21,547 nucleotides of DNA. Origin: Palsa-1400 sp036008545. GTDB taxonomy: Bacteria; Verrucomicrobiota; Verrucomicrobiia; Limisphaerales; Palsa-1400. The notes under the pieces were generated by a model. That model worked only from the letters and a program-made list of their open reading frames with translations. It searched no databases and was not told the origin of the DNA. A program made the translations under genes and the position numbers. Shown here piece by piece: positions 8,901-16,109 of this stretch. The DNA lies in contig DASYNM010000004.1 of NCBI GenBank assembly GCA_036008545.1, positions 1-21,547 of the forward strand, given 5' to 3'. Numbering within the stretch: the first letter of the stretch is position 1; every line of letters begins with the position of its first letter.

Positions 8901-9218
8901 CTTGACGTCGCTCCGAGTGTATTGGGCGAACTTGGCTCCCTTGGCGTCGTAGAGGCAGGCGGCGGCGACAGACGGCTCGGCCTCAGCCGCCAGCAAAGTC
9001 TGGCGCGCGCCGTCCAGGTCCTGAAAGGCAAGGTCGGCCTCCGAATTGCGCGCAAGCACGTCGGCCAAAACCGTGGTGTCGCGTGCCAGCGTGCGGCGGA
9101 AGTCGAAAATCTGATAGGCCACCAGCGCCACGCACATCGGCAGCAGGACGGCCAGACAGGTCAGGCCGACGACCAGGTTGAGCTTTCGCTTGATGGGCAG
9201 TTGAAGGAGCCAGTTCAT
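5949..9218 (-). CDS. CHASE8-type membrane hybrid histidine kinase
   Basis: A 1089-residue inner-membrane kinase. Domains: TM1 (about 13-38); a CHASE8-like periplasmic sensor (about 39-150, with FRRTLARDTTVLADVLARNS at 40-59 and AACLYDAKGAKFAQY at 86-100); TM2 (about 156-178); HAMP (about 178-232); a PAS domain (240-357); a second PAS (365-515); GAF (530-690); HisKA with H722 in GIAHDINNAIAP; an ATPase with N844, DTGIGM (877-882) and GTGLGLAMV (902-910); and a C-terminal receiver with D964-D967 and phospho-acceptor D1014. ATG 9218 was chosen because it lies 1 nt after the YfiR-like stop and has a strong Shine-Dalgarno sequence; a longer open frame to 9389 merely overlaps that gene. In YfiN-type proteins CHASE8 is followed by GGDEF; here it drives a kinase. 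Domain calls are by eye. Confidence 0.93.
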   Translation of the reverse strand: MNWLLQLPIKRKLNLVVGLTCLAVLLPMCVALVAYQIFDFRRTLARDTTVLADVLARNSEADLAFQDLDGARQTLLAAEAEPSVAAACLYDAKGAKFAQYTRSDVKIDVPLVAPAVDQRFEADWLIVARPVMLNEKRIGTIYLQAGLQALHDRLWWSVKIGVPLLAACILAALAFSSQLQRPISQPILELAETARVVAEGHDYTVRAASQQGHELGLLTSAFNQMLTQIQEQNSALKESEERFRLMVASVRDYAIFGVDIDGRIATWNVGAERALGYQAEEIIGRHGLVFYTPEDTQGGQLESELTATRTEGRCQSEGWRVRKNGSRFWASATLTAVWDPTGKLRGYVMVMRDITERKEAEAALSYERDLLDTLMSNLPDAIYFKDLESRFVRVSNSKLEATFALCMARHRASHLGAGIKELPEHLSSVERFAEYLKGKSDADFYTPGDARSLQDEEREIIRTGLPIIGRVERTRLLDGNLAWFMTTKMPWRDKDGNVIGTFGTSKDVTVIKEIEQKLQTQLERVKLLDQTTRAIGERQDLRSIYQVVISRLEDHLPVDFACVCAHDPVANTLTVTGVGVRSEEVARSMGLMENTGIAIDKNGLARCLRGHLVYEADTSKVQFPFPQRLSAAGLQSVVFAPLQVESQIFGILMVARHQPESFSSPDCEFLKQLSDHVALAAHQAQLYTALQRAFDELRQTQQAVMQQERLRALGQMASGIAHDINNAIAPVSLYTESLLETEANLSARARDYLQTIQRSIEDVAHTVARMREFYRQREPLLNFAPAMVNDLVKQVIDLSRARWSDIPQQRGAVIKMVTDLAPDLPAVMAVESEIREALVNLIFNAADAMPDGGTLTVRTKVPPGPAARRRIAVEVCDTGIGMDEATRRRCLEPFFTTKGERGTGLGLAMVYGIVQRHAGEIEVESAPGKGTTFRLYFPIGATPSEVGKSTTELTVPVRQRILIVDDDPLLVRSLRDILEGDGHHVVCANGGQQGIDTFRAACGGRDGFAIVVTDLGMPTVDGRQVASAVKAASASTPVILLTGWGERLLAEGDVPPGVDEVLSKPPKLRDLRQALARCLTRPPKEQTHA

Positions 9219-9219
9219 C

Positions 9220-9804
9220 TCATGGGCCTCCCTCTGCAGGTTGGACGATCTTGCCCAGGCTGAGCAATTGAGCGCTGATTTTGAGATTCGCGTGTTGCGC
9301 CACAGTGGGGTTGATCTCAAACCGCACTTTGTTTCCTTCAAGGTAGAAATTGATAATGCCGCCGCGCCGGGCAAAATCGCGCGTCTCACTGACGGTCAGG
9401 ACCGGGCCCGAATCCAATTTGGCGAAGATGGTGGGCAGTTTTTTTTCCTCCGAGCGGCTGACGAAAACCATCTGGCAATCCTTGCAGTCCTCGATGCTGC
9501 GCGCGCGCTGGACAATTATCTTGTGATGATTGACTGTCTCGCCCTGCACCGTCTGGTCCAACGCGGCGCCAAAGGGGTCATCGCCCAGGACACCGACAAA
9601 GAAAGGCGCATCCGCGTTGGTGAATGCATTGGATGGCCATGTGACGAACTGCATGAAGTTGACCATGAAGGCGGCCTTGATTTGGTACTCGCGGGATTCG
9701 GCGCGAGCGGAGCCGGAGCCGAGGGCCAACAAAGCAAGTCCCAGGCAGCACCACCGGACGCACCGCAGCCGAACCGGCGCCGTTGGAACGCGCCAGCCTA
9801 CCAC
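9220..9804 (-). CDS. YfiR/HmsC-like periplasmic protein (DUF4154)
   Basis: A 194-residue secreted protein. The N-terminus is a signal peptide (hydrophobic core LGLALLALGS at 21-30, likely cleavage after SARA at 35). The mature part carries the DUF4154 pattern: EYQIKAAFMVNFMQFVTWP (39-57), FFVGVLGDDPFG (68-79), CKDCQMVFVS (107-116) and a C-terminal GGIINFYLEGNKVRFEINP (148-166) followed by LKISAQLLSLGKIV. In Pseudomonas, YfiR binds and inhibits the periplasmic sensor of the diguanylate cyclase YfiN. The cysteines at 107 and 110 could form a redox-sensitive pair. It starts at GTG 9804, overlapping the receptor stop by 7 nt (GTGGTAG), and the next gene, a CHASE8 kinase, starts 1 nt after its stop. 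The inferred job is to regulate that kinase from the periplasm. Confidence 0.9.
   Translation of the reverse strand: MVGWRVPTAPVRLRCVRWCCLGLALLALGSGSARAESREYQIKAAFMVNFMQFVTWPSNAFTNADAPFFVGVLGDDPFGAALDQTVQGETVNHHKIIVQRARSIEDCKDCQMVFVSRSEEKKLPTIFAKLDSGPVLTVSETRDFARRGGIINFYLEGNKVRFEINPTVAQHANLKISAQLLSLGKIVQPAEGGP
9227..9235 (-). promoter_or_regulatory. Shine-Dalgarno site deciding the kinase start
   Basis: AGAGGGAGG on the minus strand lies 8 nt upstream of the ATG at 9218, inside the last codons of the YfiR-like gene. It is the clearest ribosome binding site in the operon. It supports the short start of the CHASE8 kinase over the upstream in-frame codon at 9389. Confidence 0.7.
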
Positions 9805-11891
9805 AAATAACTCACCTTTCCAAAAACGGCGCGCGCGATTTGCTCCCGGGCCGGACCGGGAAAGCCGGCTTCGGGATGTTGGTCGTGCAATAAATTCTGA
9901 CCGACGACGGACAGCTCGAGACGTGAAGTGGCGTGCCAGCCGATGCGGGCATCCATCTCCCCGTAGCTCGGCACGGTGCCTGGAGTGCTGCCGGAATTAT
10001 TGTGGACAGTGTCGATCCAGCGCCCGGCCACGTCCAACTCGATGCGATACGGCAAATCCATTGAGGACCGGAGCATGACTTGCTGTTGAGGGTCGGCGGT
10101 TTCGTTCAAGCCATCATCCACGTCGGTGGTGCCCGCCCGTACCCAAACATTCTCCTTGAGCAGGTCGTAGCCGGCGTGCAGACGCCACCAACTTTGGGCC
10201 TGGTAATTGCCGCTAAGTTCAAAGCCGTATGTTTGCGCCTGGAGATTATTTTCGAAGTAGGTGGTAATCAGTGAAGGCTGATCGAGAGCGATAGTGTCGC
10301 TGGTGCTCCGCACGTGATTATAGTCGTTGTAAAAGGCGGAAAGAGAGCCGGAAACCTTTTCGCCCAATTGGGCGCGATAACCCAGTTCGTAGGCGATGAC
10401 GGTCTCAGATTGGAAGTCAGGACTGCCTACCAGACGAAACAGATACGTATAGCCCGGCGCCGGTTGAAAGAGGTCTTCGTCGTAGCGAGAGGGCGTTCGA
10501 ACGGCCTTGGAAATCGCACCCCAGACTGTTTGATGTTCGGCAAAGTTCCATTGCAGACGTCCGCTAGGTTCCTCCTCGAAACCGGTGAAATCGTTGTGTT
10601 CCACTTTGGTGCCGAGGGTCAGGATCAATTTTTCCTGCAACTTGATTTCATCCTGGACGAAGCCGCTGTACAGGTTCTGGTCCAACGTCGCTGGCAGAAA
10701 GGCCACCGAATCCGTGTTATGGACCGCGTCATGCGTGAACCGATAACCCAGCCCCCATACGAAATGCTGAAACGTGCCCCAACCAAATCGATCCTGGAAA
10801 TCCAAATCGCAAGTATCGAGATTTTCGGTCAAGACCCCGCCGGGGATCGCTGGCGAAGGAGGAAAATAAGGAGGGAAAGCCGGCAAGGCGGGAGCGGTGG
10901 GAAACGGCGCCGCCAGGTGAGTCTGGTCGTAGTATATTTGCAGGGTAAGCTCATTGTCGTTAACGAAGGTGTGAGTCCAGCGGCCAAGGATATTGCCGCC
11001 GCCAGTCGTTCCTTCGTCGCCGGAAGCCACGTCGGTGTCGCCTTCAAAAAAGTCACCCTGCAACGTGAGGTGATTTTGGGGCGCGGCATCGGAATCGATG
11101 CGAAACCCGCCCTGGCCGCGGTTCCACGAATCATTGGCGCTGGCTCCGTCAGATAGAACCTCGGCGCTTTGGTCAAAGTATTTTCCATAGACGCGATAGT
11201 ACACGTTAGACGCCAACGTGCCGCCATAGCGCACGGCCGCGAAGTCTTGCGTGCCGGTCCCTCCGCCCGATTCAAGATAAAGCCCCTGGGTATCCTGCGC
11301 GCTTTTGGAAGTGATGTTGATGACGCCATTGACCGCGTTGGCACCCCACAGCGTGCCGCCGGGGCCGCTGATAACTTCAATGCGATCAATGTCCTCGAGC
11401 AAATAATCCTGCATGTTCCAGATGACACCGGAAAAGAGAGGAGTGTACACGCTGCGCCCGTCCATCAAGACCAGCAGCTTGTTGCCGACCGCAGAATTGA
11501 AACCGCGCGCGCTGATGTCCCAGCTTGAAGAGGTCACTTGCGCTACCTCCAGATTGTCCGCCAGGCGCAAGGCGTCGGGAATCAGCGTGGCGCCGGAGCG
11601 CCGGATGTCATCGCCGGTGATGACCTGAATGGCGGCGGGGGCCTCCCCGTAGGGTTCGGGTTCCTTGGCCACGGAGGTGACATCCAGGTTCATTAACTGT
11701 TCCAAGGTCATTCGCTTGTAAGACTCCGCGGCTGGCGCATTGGTCGATGCGGGCGCGGTTCCTTGTGCGTGCAGTTGGGTGCTTGCGCACGCCATCAGAC
11801 CCAGCACTATGGCAATAAGGCCAGAGGTCGTTTGGAAGAAGGGGCGAGCCGTCCATTCTCGGCCTTTCAGACACGCGGAAGGTTGCTTCAT
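9798..11891 (-). CDS. TonB-dependent outer-membrane receptor
   Basis: A 697-residue outer-membrane beta-barrel protein. A long N-terminus with a hydrophobic core (about 22-36) ends in a likely signal cleavage after QLHA (42). A short region with LEQLMNLDVTSVAKEPEP (63-80) precedes the plug (about 85-195: AAIQVITGDDIRRSG, LLVLMDGRSVYTPLFSG, IEVISGPGGTLWGANAVNGV). The rest is a barrel ending in the aromatic residue of GKVSYLW, as expected for outer-membrane assembly. The LEQLMNLDVTSV-type segment is, to my knowledge, typical of receptors encoded beside DUF4154 proteins. No clear TonB box is visible, so it may act more in sensing than uptake. The ligand is unknown. It starts 27 nt after the first kinase gene and overlaps the YfiR-like gene by 7 nt. 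Confidence 0.92.
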   Translation of the reverse strand: MKQPSACLKGREWTARPFFQTTSGLIAIVLGLMACASTQLHAQGTAPASTNAPAAESYKRMTLEQLMNLDVTSVAKEPEPYGEAPAAIQVITGDDIRRSGATLIPDALRLADNLEVAQVTSSSWDISARGFNSAVGNKLLVLMDGRSVYTPLFSGVIWNMQDYLLEDIDRIEVISGPGGTLWGANAVNGVINITSKSAQDTQGLYLESGGGTGTQDFAAVRYGGTLASNVYYRVYGKYFDQSAEVLSDGASANDSWNRGQGGFRIDSDAAPQNHLTLQGDFFEGDTDVASGDEGTTGGGNILGRWTHTFVNDNELTLQIYYDQTHLAAPFPTAPALPAFPPYFPPSPAIPGGVLTENLDTCDLDFQDRFGWGTFQHFVWGLGYRFTHDAVHNTDSVAFLPATLDQNLYSGFVQDEIKLQEKLILTLGTKVEHNDFTGFEEEPSGRLQWNFAEHQTVWGAISKAVRTPSRYDEDLFQPAPGYTYLFRLVGSPDFQSETVIAYELGYRAQLGEKVSGSLSAFYNDYNHVRSTSDTIALDQPSLITTYFENNLQAQTYGFELSGNYQAQSWWRLHAGYDLLKENVWVRAGTTDVDDGLNETADPQQQVMLRSSMDLPYRIELDVAGRWIDTVHNNSGSTPGTVPSYGEMDARIGWHATSRLELSVVGQNLLHDQHPEAGFPGPAREQIARAVFGKVSYLW

Positions 11892-11918
11892 ATTGGGGTG
11901 ATAAAGTGTCTTTGATTT

Positions 11919-13856
11919 TCAACGTTGAATCACCATCCCCACTGCGATCAGCAGTTGCTCCGCGCTGAACGGTTTGCCCAATTTGGTCAGATGCTCCGTA
12001 TCTAACCGTCGCGTCTGCTCCGTGTCCCGGTTGGAACCGCTGGCAATAATCACCGGAATGTCCGGCTTCAATTTTTTAATGGCTTGAGCCACCCCGGTTC
12101 CGTCCATGTAAGGCATGTCCGTATCGGTGATCAAAGCCCTGACATCGTTCTGGTGCTCCTCAAAAAGGGAGATGCCTTGGACGCCGTTTTGGGCCGAGAT
12201 CACCCGGTAGCCGTAGTTTTCCAGAGTGGTTTTGGTCAATTCGCACACGGCCTCCTCGTCCTCGATGACCAGAATCAATTCGCCGTGCCCCACCGGGAGT
12301 ATCACTTCTCGCGCTTCGGCTTCCAAATCTTCGGCCGCGACTTCAATGGCCGGCAAATAAATTCTGAATTCCGTCCCTTTGCCGAGTTCAGTTTTGACGT
12401 CAATGCAACCGCCATGATTTTTCACAATTCCTGCCACCGTGGACAATCCCAAGCCTGTGCCGCTGTCCGGCAACTTAGTCGTGAAAAATGGCTCAAAGAT
12501 GCGCGGCAAAACCTCGGGCGGTATGCCGCTGCCGGTGTCCGCCACCGAAAGCAGCACGTAAGGCCCCGGCGTGGCCTTGAGCGGCGCGGCGGTTTCGGGA
12601 TCCAGGCGGACATTTTGGGCCGAAAGGGTTAAGCGGCCGCGGTTTGACATTGCGTCCCGCGCGTTGACACACAAATTCAAAAGGACCTGGTGCAGCTCGG
12701 TGGCATCACCCTTGATGGGCCAAAGTTCCTGGCCGCCGGGCTTGACTGAAATTGAAATCGATTTCGGGAATGTGTCTTGGACGATCTTCGCCATTTCTCG
12801 GACAATGTGGCTGACCATCACCGGACCGGTCCCGCCGTAACCGCGTGCGAAGCGAAGAATTTGTTTGACCATGCCGGTGGCTCGCTGGGCGCTGGAAGTA
12901 ATGATTTCCAAAAATCGTGCCCGCCCTGCGTCATCCGGGCAGTTTTTCAACAGATCCACGCTCATCAACACCGGCGCCAGGGCGTTGTTCAAATCATGCG
13001 CGATGCCGCCGGCCAGGGCGCCGATGCTGTCCATCCGCTGCGCCCGGAGCAAAATGGCTTCCAGCTTTTTCTTTTCCGTGATATCCGTGCTGGCGGACAA
13101 AATGGCTTGCGCTTGCCCGTTCTTGTCTCGCATCAAATGCCAGCGGCTGAAGGTGAGGATGTCTTCGCCGCTCCTTGCTTTGTATTGCAATTCACCCATC
13201 CAATCTTCCGACTCGAGCAGACTTTTCCTGGCCTTGGCGAGGACCTCAGTGTCCCCATGCAACAAGTCGTCGAGGTTTTTTCCGAGCGCCTCCTCCACGT
13301 CCCAACCGAAAAGGGTTTCCGCGCCTTTGTTCCAGGAGACGATTCGATCCTCGACGGTCCGAACGAAAATTGCATCTCCTGTCAGATTGAGAAGGTTGGC
13401 CTGTTCGCGAATGCGTTCATCGGCCGCCAGGCGTTTCTTACGGTCCTCAGCTTCGCGCAAGGCGCGGTGGATGGCAGGCACTAGGCGCGGCAGCCGCTGT
13501 TTGAGAATGTAATCCGTCGCGCCACTTTTCAAACTTTCCACCGCCTGCGCGTCGTCGAGCGTGCCGGAAAGCATGATCACTGGGGTGAGTGGCTGAATCT
13601 GTTGCGCGCAACGTAGCGCCGTGAATCCGTCGTAGCCAGGAATACTGTGATCGGACAGAACCAGGTCGAATGTCTCGCGGGCCAACGCGGTTTCAAAGCC
13701 CGGTTTATTTGAAACGTGGGTAATATTGCACCGAACACCCTCCCTTTCCACCCTGTTGCGAACCAACTCAGCATCTGCCGCGGAATCATCCAAGTGCAGA
13801 ATGCGAATACACGCGTTCTCACTTCTTACGCTCCCGCTTTGCTCAATCGGTTGCAC
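11919..13856 (-). CDS. REC-PAS-histidine kinase-REC hybrid
   Basis: A 645-residue cytoplasmic signalling protein, first gene of the operon. The N-terminal receiver (17-135) has phospho-acceptor D69 in VLSDHSIPGYDG. A PAS domain (about 150-262) follows, then HisKA with H287 in GGIAHDLNNALAPVL and an ATPase with N398, DTGSGI (440-445) and GTGLGLSTV (466-474). A C-terminal receiver (526-642) has phospho-acceptor D578 in ALITDTDMPYMDG and K628 in KLGKPF. It has no membrane segment. The start is GTG 13856; an in-frame stop 12-14 nt upstream excludes a longer ATG start. A strong sigma70-like promoter lies about 75 nt upstream. It probably exchanges phosphate with the two later kinases, which is inference. 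Confidence 0.92.
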   Translation of the reverse strand: MQPIEQSGSVRSENACIRILHLDDSAADAELVRNRVEREGVRCNITHVSNKPGFETALARETFDLVLSDHSIPGYDGFTALRCAQQIQPLTPVIMLSGTLDDAQAVESLKSGATDYILKQRLPRLVPAIHRALREAEDRKKRLAADERIREQANLLNLTGDAIFVRTVEDRIVSWNKGAETLFGWDVEEALGKNLDDLLHGDTEVLAKARKSLLESEDWMGELQYKARSGEDILTFSRWHLMRDKNGQAQAILSASTDITEKKKLEAILLRAQRMDSIGALAGGIAHDLNNALAPVLMSVDLLKNCPDDAGRARFLEIITSSAQRATGMVKQILRFARGYGGTGPVMVSHIVREMAKIVQDTFPKSISISVKPGGQELWPIKGDATELHQVLLNLCVNARDAMSNRGRLTLSAQNVRLDPETAAPLKATPGPYVLLSVADTGSGIPPEVLPRIFEPFFTTKLPDSGTGLGLSTVAGIVKNHGGCIDVKTELGKGTEFRIYLPAIEVAAEDLEAEAREVILPVGHGELILVIEDEEAVCELTKTTLENYGYRVISAQNGVQGISLFEEHQNDVRALITDTDMPYMDGTGVAQAIKKLKPDIPVIIASGSNRDTEQTRRLDTEHLTKLGKPFSAEQLLIAVGMVIQR

Positions 13857-14232
13857 AATAATATGTTATATCGGAATTCCATCCCGAAACTTGATTGGAT
13901 TACTCCAATGCGCTTGCCCTTGACGCAGGATCATACTATTGCGGAAGCTCATCGTCAACAAGCACTTGCGTATAAAATGTAGTCGTTAGACGACAGGTAC
14001 ACTGCGCCGGATGTCGTGTAACATTTGAGCCAATCGATTCGCCCTTTCCGGTGCTTTCGCCGTTTTCTTTGAATTGCGCATGGCTTGGCGGAGCTAATTG
14101 AGATTGGGATTAACAACCCACGATCGCTGAAAAGACGTGCGCTGCTCCCTGACTTGCCTGTGGCGTCGGCGCTCCCTTCGGTTATGACGAAGGCGAACCT
14201 GTGTGGATCGATTTGACCTCGTTTGACGCGGC
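13857..14232. other. Intergenic region upstream of the signalling operon
   Basis: About 376 nt without a gene. It holds the operon promoter (13930-13958) and a small palindrome, GTCGT-TAG-ACGAC (13982-13994), about 24 nt upstream of the -35 element, which could be a regulator site. I see nothing else; the left-hand end of the secreted-protein gene follows at 14233. Confidence 0.6.
13930..13958 (-). promoter_or_regulatory. Sigma70-type promoter of the signalling operon
   Basis: On the minus strand TTGACG (13958-13953) is followed after exactly 17 nt by TATGAT (13935-13930). This gives 5/6 matches at both -35 and -10 with optimal spacing. Transcription would start near 13923, giving a leader of about 65 nt before the GTG at 13856. 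The position directly before the first of five co-oriented genes supports it. Confidence 0.65.
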
Positions 14233-14817
14233 CTATTGGACGGCCGCGCGAACTCGGAAGAATCTGTTGGTGGCCGCCGACGGGCCGTATACTCCCGGAT
14301 TAGCCGCCGTCCAATTCACTAAATCCGGACTGGATTCGAGGATGACATCCACATTTCCGGTCGCGCTGGCTGGAATGACAATTGCATCCGCAGGGACATA
14401 ATTGGAGATGACCAAGGTGGAGGCATTCGTGCATGGCGGTGCGGATATTTTAAAAGTGGCCCACACCGGCGGTTGGTTGCTGGCGGGGTTGGAAAGGAAG
14501 GAGAGCGTGAAGTTTGTCAATCCAGTCACGACTGCTTGATTGGCAAAAGGTCCGATAGTACCGTTGGCAGGCAGCAGGCGTAACTGGGTTCCATCGGCAA
14601 ACTGGCCGGCCAGGGACACGCCACTGCTCAAGTTAGCATCCGACCAATCAAAACCAATTAAAGAAACAGTCTGATTCGTTTGAACCGTGTAGTTGACAGA
14701 TGGCGAACCATAATTTATGTAAACCGTGGCGTTGGATTCTGTTTGCGCCGCGCCTTTGAAAGAACAGCCCAAAATCAGGGCTGACATGACTGCAATGGAT
14801 TGGAGTGATGCTTTCAT
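14233..14817 (-). CDS. Secreted or lipoprotein-like hypothetical protein
   Basis: A 194-residue exported protein I do not recognise. The first 25 residues form a signal peptide (VMSALILGCSFKGAAQ at 10-25). Cleavage could be before C18 (lipobox-like LILGC) or after GAA. The mature protein is rich in Asn, Thr and Ser, with beta-type segments such as TVSLIGFDWSDANLSSG. The C-terminus VILESSPDLVNWTAANPG followed by RFFRVRA resembles a short module that ends many secreted verrucomicrobial proteins (pattern E-S-x-D-L-x-x-W ... FFRxR); this comparison is from memory. The ATG at 14817 has no Shine-Dalgarno sequence, but a promoter-like site lies 45-73 nt upstream. It is divergent from mutY and appears to be a single-gene unit. 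Confidence 0.75.
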   Translation of the reverse strand: MKASLQSIAVMSALILGCSFKGAAQTESNATVYINYGSPSVNYTVQTNQTVSLIGFDWSDANLSSGVSLAGQFADGTQLRLLPANGTIGPFANQAVVTGLTNFTLSFLSNPASNQPPVWATFKISAPPCTNASTLVISNYVPADAIVIPASATGNVDVILESSPDLVNWTAANPGVYGPSAATNRFFRVRAAVQ

Positions 14818-14861
14818 AATTCATGTTGTGTTGAGATTCAAGAGTGTCCGGCTGAACAAAA

Positions 14862-14890
14862 ATCATGAATGATCGGAGCTCCTGGGTCAA
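14862..14890 (-). promoter_or_regulatory. Promoter-like site for the secreted-protein gene
   Basis: On the minus strand TTGACC (14890-14885) and CATGAT (14867-14862) are separated by 17 nt. This is 5/6 and 4/6 to consensus, with a start near 14855 and a leader of about 38 nt. An inverted repeat GGTCA/TGACC (14885-14889 and 14899-14903) overlaps the -35 element and may be an operator. Confidence 0.45.
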
Positions 14891-15038
14891 GTTAGGCCTG
14901 ACCATTTGCATTTTATCAATTTCCCACGTCCTGGCCGAAATCTCGAATGATGCCCTAATCTCCCCGCCCGACGCCGGTGACCAGCCTGCTTGATTAGCGT
15001 ATTGACCGAAAACGCGCGGAACGTCAGATTGCCTCATC

Positions 15039-16109
15039 TTGGAAACGCGCAAAATCAAACGGGTGGTTGCCGCTTTGCTCAAATGGTATGCGGGAAACGC
15101 AAGGGATTTGCCCTGGAGGCGCACCAACGACCCGTACTCTGTATTTATTTCCGAAATCATGCTGCAACAGACGCAGGTCAAAACGGTTATTCCCTATTAC
15201 GAGCGTTGGATGCGGGCACTCCCAACAATCGCCGACTTCGCCCGGGCGCGGCCGGAGCGCGTGCTCAAATTGTGGGAAGGCCTCGGCTATTATCGCCGGG
15301 CGCGCCTCGCACAAGATGCGGCCCGGCTTATTATTGACAAACATGCGGGCCGGTTTCCAGAAAAGTTTGATGACGTCCTGGCTTTGCCCGGCGTGGGCCG
15401 ATACACGGCGGGCGCGATCTGCAGCATCGCCTTCGGCCAACCCGCGCCCATTCTCGACGGCAATGTGATCCGCGTCTTAAGCCGGCTCATGGGAATTGCG
15501 GGCGATCCCCGCTCCAAGCCTGTCAAAACAAAACTCTGGGAAGCGGCGGAAGCCTTGGTCGTTGCCAGCGGAGAGCCGTCGCGGCTGAATCAGGGCATGA
15601 TGGAATTGGGCGCGCTGATTTGCTTACCGCGCCAGCCTCGATGCCCGGTCTGCCCGTTGCGCCGCGATTGCTTTGCCTTCCGCCAAAAGCGGGTGGAGGA
15701 ATTTCCCATGCTGGCGCGCCGCACGCCCGCGACGCAGAGACGGTTCATTGCGCTGGTCGTCAGCGACGGCGGACGCCTGCTGGTGCGGCGGCGTCCCAGT
15801 GGCGTTGTGAATGGCGGCCTGTGGGAATTTCCCAACGTCGAAGTGGGTGTCAAGGTGAAGAATCTCCGTCCGCTGGTCGCGCCGTTTGAACTCGCGGCCC
15901 GCAGCCCCTTGCTCCGCGTCCGGCACTCCATCACGCGCTACCGCATTCTGCTGGAGGCCTACCGCGCCAAACTTCCTGCCGGCGTGGCCTCTGCGCCTGG
16001 AGCGGAATGGAAAACGCCGGCTCAGTTAAAGAGACTGCCGTTTACCAGCGCCCATCGCAAGGTGTTGCGTAAGGCAAACGCCTCTGAGGAACGATTGTCA
16101 GAAGAATGA
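15039..16109 (+). CDS. mutY: A/G-specific adenine glycosylase
   Basis: A 356-residue DNA repair enzyme that removes adenine mispaired with 8-oxoguanine. Visible landmarks: LPWR (24-27), the catalytic Glu E39 in ISEIMLQQTQV, helix-hairpin-helix LPGVGRYTAGAI (116-127), catalytic Asp D140 in ILDGNVIRVL, and a [4Fe-4S] loop with exact C-X6-C-X2-C-X5-C spacing (C195, C202, C205, C211). The C-terminal part (about 230-345) is the NUDIX-like 8-oxoG recognition domain (RRFIALVVSDGGRLLVRRRP... GGLWEFP). The frame is closed by TGA at 15003-15005 and no ATG follows, so the start is TTG 15039 or GTG 15063. Both keep all motifs. No neighbour is functionally linked. Confidence 0.95.
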   Translation: METRKIKRVVAALLKWYAGNARDLPWRRTNDPYSVFISEIMLQQTQVKTVIPYYERWMRALPTIADFARARPERVLKLWEGLGYYRRARLAQDAARLIIDKHAGRFPEKFDDVLALPGVGRYTAGAICSIAFGQPAPILDGNVIRVLSRLMGIAGDPRSKPVKTKLWEAAEALVVASGEPSRLNQGMMELGALICLPRQPRCPVCPLRRDCFAFRQKRVEEFPMLARRTPATQRRFIALVVSDGGRLLVRRRPSGVVNGGLWEFPNVEVGVKVKNLRPLVAPFELAARSPLLRVRHSITRYRILLEAYRAKLPAGVASAPGAEWKTPAQLKRLPFTSAHRKVLRKANASEERLSEE

